From Tetragenococcus halophilus subsp. flandriensis (GTDB lineage Bacteria > Bacillota > Bacilli > Lactobacillales > Enterococcaceae): DNA of 43,265 bases. Under the pieces are notes generated by a model that was not told where the DNA came from, ran no database searches, and saw only the letters and a list, made by a program, of their open reading frames with translations. The stretch's first letter is position 1; each line of letters opens with the position of its first letter. Shown here piece after piece: positions 39,052 through 43,265 of this stretch. The DNA is taken from assembly GCF_030161475.1 (NCBI RefSeq), contig NZ_BSUG01000033.1:1-43265 (forward strand), written 5' to 3'. The position numbers and the translations under genes are program-made.

Positions 39052-39362
39052 GTGATAGAGAAAAAATAAAGAGATTGAGAATTATAGTGGAACAATTAGC
39101 CTTTAACCATAATTTAGATTTTAAAATGCTTCACGCAAGTATAATTGCTCTGTTAGATATGATAGATGATTTTTTGAAAGAAGAAGAATTAACGGAAGAA
39201 CAGCAAGAAATATATGAATACTTTAAACAAGGTTATAAAGAATTTGATGGCGACGACGAAAGCATAACTAATACCATGGAAAGTTTTTCTATCGCTTTTG
39301 GTAGAAAAGATGAAGATATGATCCCAGCATTAAAGAAATTTTTGAGTGAGGTGGAAGAATGA
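39048..39362 (+). CDS. Hypothetical protein with the same domain as the 38228 gene
   Basis: A 104-residue protein. Residues 1-45 are helical (REKIKRLRIIVEQLAFN, MLHASIIALLDMIDDFL). Residues about 48-104 resemble the 63-residue protein at 38228 (QQEIYEYFKQGYKEF, DEDMIPALKKFLSEVEE). This suggests a duplication, with an added amino-terminal domain here. It overlaps its neighbours by four bases on each side. Confidence 0.72.
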   Translation: MSDREKIKRLRIIVEQLAFNHNLDFKMLHASIIALLDMIDDFLKEEELTEEQQEIYEYFKQGYKEFDGDDESITNTMESFSIAFGRKDEDMIPALKKFLSEVEE

Positions 39363-39589
39363 AATTTGGATCAGATAAAAACGAAAAAGAAAGTATGAAC
39401 TTAAGCGGTATTGATAAATTTGAAGTACCAATGGAAGAGATAGATATCACTATTAAACAAGCAAGCGGGCTAGGCTACTCAGTTTTACTAGAACCTCAAG
39501 AAATAAATAGTTTTTATGTTAGCGACGGTGTGTTCGACCGAGCTAGTGAAACCTTTACAGTGTATTTGTTAAAGAAGGTGGCTGAATGA
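39359..39589 (+). CDS. Hypothetical protein
   Basis: A 76-residue protein overlapping the genes on both sides. It has a likely alpha-beta pattern (EIDITIKQASGLGYSVLLEPQEINSFYVSDG, ETFTVYLLKKV). No family is recognised. Confidence 0.68.
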   Translation: MKFGSDKNEKESMNLSGIDKFEVPMEEIDITIKQASGLGYSVLLEPQEINSFYVSDGVFDRASETFTVYLLKKVAE

Positions 39590-40056
39590 ATGCGTTTGTT
39601 ACATTCCTGTTGATATTATTAGGCTTTATTATAGGAGGACTTTTTGTATCTTGGGTATTTAAAGATGATGATGACACCACGGTAAGATCGGAGGAATACT
39701 ATGAACAGTTGGACGAAAACACCAGATTATTAAGGAGAAATGTAGAATTAAGAAATCAAATTTCAAAATACAAAGAAGAAGAGCGTAAAAGGCTTAAAAA
39801 TGGAGAATATTTGTTAAGTAGAGATGAAACCTGCCGACTTATGAGTGACAACGTGAACCATCCAAACCATTACACACAAGGCGATATCGAAACAATCGAT
39901 TATATCAAAGACAAATTAACTGACGAGGAGTTTAGAGGATTTGTTAAGGGAAACGTTTTAAAATATGTTAGTCGTGAAGGATTAAAGAATGGCGACGAGG
40001 ATTTGAAGAAATCTGATTGGTATTTAAATAAATTGATAGAGGTGTTGGAACAATGA
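39586..40056 (+). CDS. Membrane-anchored DUF3310 protein
   Basis: A 156-residue protein. Residues 1-25 are one membrane helix (FVTFLLILLGFIIGGLFVSWVF), followed by a coiled coil (YYEQLDENTRLLRRNVELRNQI). From about residue 88 a DUF3310 domain follows (NHPNHYTQGDIETIDYIKDKL, GFVKGNVLKYVSREGLKNGDEDLKKSDWYLNKLIEVLE). DUF3310 is usually a short soluble protein of unknown function, often called a nucleotide kinase in error-prone annotation. Here it is fused to a membrane anchor. The frame is continuous, with no sign of error. Confidence 0.85.
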   Translation: MNAFVTFLLILLGFIIGGLFVSWVFKDDDDTTVRSEEYYEQLDENTRLLRRNVELRNQISKYKEEERKRLKNGEYLLSRDETCRLMSDNVNHPNHYTQGDIETIDYIKDKLTDEEFRGFVKGNVLKYVSREGLKNGDEDLKKSDWYLNKLIEVLEQ

Positions 40057-40298
40057 TAGAAACAGGATTAAATGATAATCAAAATATTGTGTTGGATTAT
40101 TTAAAAAGCAGCGAGAGTAATTCTCCTTTTGCAAATATATACGCTCTTTGGACAAAATGCTTTGATTATTGCATGGGCTATCAGTTTTCCGACTATGAAG
40201 CAGAAGTTTATGAAGCTTATAGTGGCTTAGATAATCAAGAAAAATACGAAGTTTTGCAAGAGTATGGTCGTTGGGGAATAAATGGAGGGTTGGATTAG
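40053..40298 (+). CDS. Hypothetical protein
   Basis: An 81-residue acidic protein overlapping the previous gene in ATGA. It contains QNIVLDYLKSSE, ANIYALWTKCFDYCMGYQFSDYEAEVYEAYSGLDNQEKYEVLQEYGRWG. No family is recognised. The late regulator gene starts immediately after its stop codon. Confidence 0.7.
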   Translation: MIETGLNDNQNIVLDYLKSSESNSPFANIYALWTKCFDYCMGYQFSDYEAEVYEAYSGLDNQEKYEVLQEYGRWGINGGLD

Positions 40299-40721
40299 TT
40301 GGACGCAAGGAAATATTTAGAACAAGTAAGGCATATAGATGAAGAAATACAATCAAGATTGGAAGAGCAAGAAAGCTTGAAGGCTTCTCTTGTTTCTTCG
40401 CCACAGATTAATGAAGATAGCGTAACAAGTTCGCCTAAAGGACATTATGATGATAAATTTGTAAAAATCGTGGAGTATTCGCAAGATATTGACCAAAAGG
40501 TAGATGAATTATTTGCTTTGAAGCATGAAATATCTAGCGCGATTGATGAAGTGGATGACCAGTTATACCGTTTAATCTTACGTGAAAGGTATATAAATAT
40601 AAAAAACTGGGAACAAATCGAAGACCAATTACATTATAGCCATAGGCAAATCATACGTTTGCACGGGGAAGCATTAGAAAGTTTCCGAAAAGTATATAAT
40701 ATGGCACAAAATGGCACTTAA
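40299..40721 (+). CDS. DUF1492-type late gene regulator
   Basis: A 140-residue protein with TTG start after GGAGGGTTGG. Residues 1-90 are coiled coil (ARKYLEQVRHIDEEIQSRLEEQESL, KVDELFALKHEISSAIDEV). The end, RLILRERYINIKNWEQIEDQLHYSHRQIIRLHGEALESF, is a sigma-70 region 4-like helix-turn-helix. DUF1492/ArpU-type proteins are the late-transcription activators of many Lactobacillales phages. It is the last gene before the non-coding region and the late operon, in line with that role. Confidence 0.87.
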   Translation: MDARKYLEQVRHIDEEIQSRLEEQESLKASLVSSPQINEDSVTSSPKGHYDDKFVKIVEYSQDIDQKVDELFALKHEISSAIDEVDDQLYRLILRERYINIKNWEQIEDQLHYSHRQIIRLHGEALESFRKVYNMAQNGT

Positions 40722-40733
40722 TGGCCTTTTATG

Positions 40734-40762
40734 TCACACCAAACCTTTGATATAGTTATAAT
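40734..40762 (+). promoter_or_regulatory. Probable late promoter
   Basis: TATAAT at 40757-40762 lies 36 bases after the late regulator gene. The -35 position (40734-40739, TCACAC) is far from consensus, as expected for a promoter that needs an activator such as the DUF1492 protein. It would start a transcript near 40769, the beginning of the structured region. Confidence 0.6.
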
Positions 40763-40925
40763 GTAATAAAAATATAGAGGTGCAGCGGCGGTTTCATCTC
40801 TCTTCCAAAGTAACATTGTTAATTCCAGTATCTTTGATCTTGAATGCGCCGTCTTATTTTATATTCACTTTTTGACGATATTTCCATACGCCGTTGCATT
40901 TCGTTACTTAGTTTGATGTAGTCGT

Positions 40926-40959
40926 AAAGAGCGCGACTCTAAAAATAAAGCTCTTTTTT
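40926..40959 (+). terminator. Possible internal terminator in the non-coding region
   Basis: AAAGAGC (40926-40932) pairs with GCTCTTT (40950-40956) across a 17-base loop, followed by TTTA. The long loop makes it weaker than the others. It could divide the region into a short 5' RNA and a longer 3' RNA. Confidence 0.5.
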
Positions 40960-41393
40960 AGTTGAACAACGTGTGGGAACGTTGGGCGTGGAAGGATTTA
41001 TTCTGAAACGTTTAAATATAGACGTGGTAGTATTTTGATACTTACGCGTTTTACAAACTTTCAAGGATGGGATATCCAGAGGTACCGGACAGGCAAAGAG
41101 ATGTATTTATAGCTGCAGTAAGTTTGACATCGAGACACGGTTTGACTCCGTGTTGCCTCTTTAACATTAAGTTGGACTTATCAGGAGTGCGATAGGTTGC
41201 CTGAAGCAGGCTTTGTAAGCTGTCTTAGATAAATTTAAGAGGTTACACTGACCTCTATAAATATAGGAGTTTCTAAGTTAAATGCGTAGGACTCGGAGCT
41301 AGTCGCATAGCTTCCGCACTCAATACATAAAGTCAATCCCTCTACACCTTTCAAAGGACAGTCATGTACTGACGTAGGGGTTTTACATAACTT

Positions 41394-41421
41394 AGGTTGC
41401 TCTTGGAGTAGCCTATTTTTT
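41394..41421 (+). terminator. Strong terminator at the end of the non-coding region
   Basis: A nine-base stem AGGTTGCTC (41394-41402) with GAGTAGCCT (41406-41414), a three-base loop and ATTTTTTA. It stands just before the gene at 41447, so late transcripts must read through it or start after it. Confidence 0.85.
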
Positions 41422-41446
41422 ATATACAAAATTGGAGGATAATTAA

Positions 41447-41599
41447 ATGATTAAAGAACAAAAAATGCAATTAATTAAAGAGTTTAAAGATACACTAGAG
41501 AAATTAAATCTTGAGCAAGTAGAAGATGTAGATTTTAATATCGAAGAAGATTTATCAGGTGGATATGCAATTAGTTTAGAAGTTTCAACTAAGAAGTAG
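41447..41599 (+). CDS. Small hypothetical protein, first gene after the RNA region
   Basis: A 50-residue protein behind TTGGAGGAT. It has a helix (KMQLIKEFKDTLEKLNLEQ) followed by two strands (VDFNIEED, YAISLEVSTKK). No family is recognised. It precedes the metallophosphoesterase by 15 bases and opens the late gene string. Confidence 0.7.
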   Translation: MIKEQKMQLIKEFKDTLEKLNLEQVEDVDFNIEEDLSGGYAISLEVSTKK

Positions 41600-41614
41600 G
41601 TAAAAAGTTTTAAT

Positions 41615-42808
41615 ATGGCAAAATATAATAATGAAGAGATAAACTATTTGACTTACTTAGTCAATGAGACATCAACGACTTGGCCACAACGGGCACAACT
41701 GATGTCAGATAAATTTAACAAAGAATACAATGTGAATTCAATTAAAAGCTATGTTAACCATCGTAAACGTAGTGATGCGTGGGACTATCAAAAAGGCAAG
41801 CCTGCTATCAAGACTGAGATTAAAGGCGACGGTGTGCAAACATCAGAAATCAAGTTGCGAATGACAGCGGAGCAAGCCAAAGACCCAGATTATGTATTAC
41901 AAGCCCATGGCTATGATTCGCAAAATTGGGAGATAGTCAAGCTAACTTCTAATGTTTGGGAACAAAATTCGAGCAGTGATGGGCTTGTACAGCTTTATCA
42001 AAGTAAGATTGTTGTTAAACCTAAGCAAGGATTTAATGCAAAAGATGTAGCCGAGGAACTGTTAAAAGATGTACCAAAAATGGAATTAAAGCAAAAGATT
42101 CACGGTAAAAGGAATCTTGTTATCCCGTTAAGTGATTTGCACTTTCCTGTATTAACTTTGGAAAATGCAAAAGATTATTTATCAGATGTGACAGGAATTA
42201 TTAATAAAGGGTATAACATTATTGTTATTGAATCGTTAGGCGATATATTTCATTCTAATGCTATGAAGTCATCGCAGACTATCAAGGGAACGCAATTAGA
42301 AGACGTAGATATGGTAAGTGCTATTGAGTATGCTAAACAGTTCTTTAGTGTAATTATCGAGGAAGCTTTACAATATAGCAATAAAGTGCGGATAGAGTTT
42401 GCAGAAGGTAACCACAGTGCTATGGAATATATGTTTTTAACCTACTTAGAAGCACGTTATCCGCAAGTTAAGGTTAACAAACATAATAAAGCAAGAATGG
42501 CTTATCAGATTGGCAATGTAGGTATTATGCTAACTCATGGGCACATGTCCAAGAAAAAAGATTATCCCATGCTATTTGCTACTGAGTTCAAAAGTATTTG
42601 GGCATCATCTAGTTGGCTTGAAATACAACAAGGTCATTACCATACAATGGAAGCACAGAATATTAACGGTGTGATACACAGACAGTTAGGAACTATTAAG
42701 CCTAATGATAAATACGAGGAAGAGAATGGCTTTACTATGAACTACAAATCAACACAGGCATTCGAATACTCAGAAGATAAGCTTAAGACAATATATGAAT
42801 TAGGGTAG
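41615..42808 (+). CDS. Calcineurin-like metallophosphoesterase with DNA-binding-type amino terminus
   Basis: A 397-residue protein. Residues 1-60 (NEEINYLTYLVNETSTTWPQRAQLMSDKFNKEYNVNSIKSYVNHRKRS) look like a helix-turn-helix. From about residue 168 the five metallophosphoesterase blocks appear in order: IPLSDLHFP, ESLGDIFHSN, FAEGNHSA, LTHGHMSKKKDY and QQGHYHT, with all metal ligands present. Such proteins occur in the pre-terminase region of several Lactobacillales phages, and the substrate is unknown. The combination suggests action on nucleic acid. The ribosome site is weak. Confidence 0.88.
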   Translation: MAKYNNEEINYLTYLVNETSTTWPQRAQLMSDKFNKEYNVNSIKSYVNHRKRSDAWDYQKGKPAIKTEIKGDGVQTSEIKLRMTAEQAKDPDYVLQAHGYDSQNWEIVKLTSNVWEQNSSSDGLVQLYQSKIVVKPKQGFNAKDVAEELLKDVPKMELKQKIHGKRNLVIPLSDLHFPVLTLENAKDYLSDVTGIINKGYNIIVIESLGDIFHSNAMKSSQTIKGTQLEDVDMVSAIEYAKQFFSVIIEEALQYSNKVRIEFAEGNHSAMEYMFLTYLEARYPQVKVNKHNKARMAYQIGNVGIMLTHGHMSKKKDYPMLFATEFKSIWASSSWLEIQQGHYHTMEAQNINGVIHRQLGTIKPNDKYEEENGFTMNYKSTQAFEYSEDKLKTIYELG

Positions 42809-42816
42809 GTGCTAGA

Positions 42817-42963
42817 TTGGAAGTTATTAAAATTGTATCTGATAAACGACCGACGCAAGAAATTAATATACCTGCGTTTGGTAGTATACATTTTGTTATA
42901 CAAGATGGGAAAGTATACAAGGTTGAGACAACCGAAAGCAAGATATTAAAAGAAAATAAATAG
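42817..42963 (+). CDS. Small hypothetical protein
   Basis: A 48-residue protein with a TTG start nine bases after GGGTAGG. It reads as a small beta protein (EVIKIVSDKRPTQEINIPA, GSIHFVIQDGKVYKVETT). No family is recognised. A long terminator follows directly. Confidence 0.6.
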   Translation: MEVIKIVSDKRPTQEINIPAFGSIHFVIQDGKVYKVETTESKILKENK

Positions 42964-42987
42964 ATACATATCTTTACTGAACATACA

Positions 42988-43037
42988 GGGGATATCATTA
43001 CTGGCTTAATTGCTGGTAGTGGTATCCCCTTTTTTTA
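42988..43037 (+). terminator. Strong terminator in the pre-terminase region
   Basis: A 17-base stem (42988-43004 with 43013-43029, including some G-T pairs) with an eight-base loop, followed by eight T. Only 25 bases separate it from the next TTG start, too few for a promoter, so downstream genes depend on readthrough. Confidence 0.9.
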
Positions 43038-43061
43038 TTTGCACAAAAGGAGGTGTCAATA

Positions 43062-43265
43062 TTGAATGCTTGGGTATTAAATCAAGGAAGTTATGGAGGT
43101 GGTTTTGCAGCAGCGGATAAACGTATTGATGATTACTATCATAACGAGCGACCAAAGAAGAAACGTAAGAGAAAACATAATGTAAAGAACTGCTATTACA
43201 TACAACTATCTACGCCAACAATCTATGACGGTAACGTTATCCAGTCTGAGTTAAAACCTTATGGC
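43062..43265 (+). CDS. Hypothetical basic protein, 5' part (continues at 1-273)
   Basis: The gene starts at TTG 43062 behind AAAGGAGGTG and runs off the window end. It continues in frame at 1-273 when the 126-base overlap is collapsed, giving about 116 residues. The amino-terminal part, NAWVLNQGSYGGGFAAADKR, precedes the basic segment ERPKKKRKRKHN. See the entry at 1-273 for the rest of the protein. Confidence 0.8.
   Translation, partial: MNAWVLNQGSYGGGFAAADKRIDDYYHNERPKKKRKRKHNVKNCYYIQLSTPTIYDGNVIQSELKPYG
43140..43265. repeat. Terminal direct repeat, right copy
   Basis: Identical to 1-126. It shows that the sequence closes to a circle. Confidence 0.95.

Larger units (their letters stand above)
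40769..41421 (+). ncRNA. Candidate large structured non-coding RNA / late leader
   Basis: About 650 bases without a credible gene, beginning after a -10 element and ending in a strong terminator. Helices visible by eye: AGAGGTG/CATCTCT (40776/40795); AGAGGTA/TGCCTCT (41078/41154), which encloses a five-pair hairpin at 41106-41122 and ACACGG/CCGTGT with a seven-base loop (41135-41153); ACTTATC/GATAGGT (41176/41191); GCCTG/CAGGC (41199-41211); AGAGGT/ACCTCT (41238-41256); and CGGAGCTA/TAGCTTCCG (41294-41316). A multi-branched element lies at 41336-41380. Length, place in a phage late region and density of helices recall ROOL and GOLLD RNAs, but I cannot confirm membership. Confidence 0.55.

Noticed and set aside
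41078-41160. A genuine tRNA gene
   Set aside because: The arm order is tRNA-like, but the base before the anticodon position is G instead of T, the T-loop starts TTT rather than TTC, and the variable part is long. Listed as a tRNA-like fold only.
41235-41429. Leftward 64-codon frame with cysteines in the non-coding region
   Set aside because: It has no ribosome site, lies opposite to all late genes and overlaps the terminator and several strong hairpins, so it is a by-product of RNA structure.

Overview
The window is a complete temperate siphophage (prophage) genome of a low-GC Gram-positive host, most likely a member of the Lactobacillales. This rests on the A+T-rich base composition, strong AGGAGG-type ribosome binding sites, HK97-type head genes, a phi13-type major tail protein, BppU-type baseplate proteins, a DUF1492-type late regulator, an Ltp/DUF898-type exclusion cassette and a Panacea antitoxin. 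I cannot name the genus. The first and last 126 bases are identical and one reading frame runs through the join, so the sequence is a circle of about 43,139 bp opened inside a gene.

Layout. 41447-43265 joined to 1-982 holds small pre-terminase genes, a metallophosphoesterase and an HNH nuclease. 983-1144 is a non-coding cos candidate. 1145-9232 encodes packaging and head/tail morphogenesis (TerS, TerL, portal, ClpP-type protease, capsid, connectors, major tail protein, collagen-like protein, tail assembly chaperones). 9255-20656 encodes the tape measure, Dit, Tal and an adsorption apparatus with a beta-helix spike and two BppU paralogues. 20736-22544 is the lysis module (XhlA-like protein, holin, exported amidase). 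22748-24570 is an accessory block: a Panacea/MazF-like toxin-antitoxin pair, a zinc-ribbon protein and a leftward LexA-box operon with a broken YolD-like gene. 24714-26111 is attP plus a tyrosine integrase. 26274-28545 is the lysogeny switch (Ltp-like and DUF898-like membrane proteins, CI with an S24 domain, Cro, four 16-bp operators). 28566-36661 is early and replication (Gp157, ATPase, SF2 helicase, SSB-like protein, primase/SF3 helicase, iteron origin, VRR-NUC, MazG-like). 36661-40721 is a run of small genes ending in the DUF1492-type late regulator. 40722-41446 has no credible gene and looks like a large structured RNA or leader ending in a strong terminator.

How it works together. CI and Cro act on palindromes of the form GTGTC-N6-GACAC, one of which overlaps the cro stop codon. 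Early transcription runs right through the replication genes to the late regulator, which probably switches on late transcription near 40760. Late transcription would have to cross several intrinsic terminators (40926, 41394, 42988, 7712, 8686, 20663), which argues for antitermination or deliberately graded expression.

The most notable observations are: (1) the major capsid and major tail genes both end in a run of five identical bases followed by AGGCGTA, a stop codon and a stem-loop, and a -1 slip in each adds a related C-terminal tail; (2) the roughly 650-nt structured non-coding region at 40769-41421, which contains a tRNA-like fold and may belong to the ornate large phage RNAs (ROOL/GOLLD type) or be new; (3) a phage-borne Panacea toxin-antitoxin pair; (4) a Cas2-like gene with its own promoter lying antisense in the early operon; (5) a LexA-box operon whose second gene has a nonsense codon and a frameshift.
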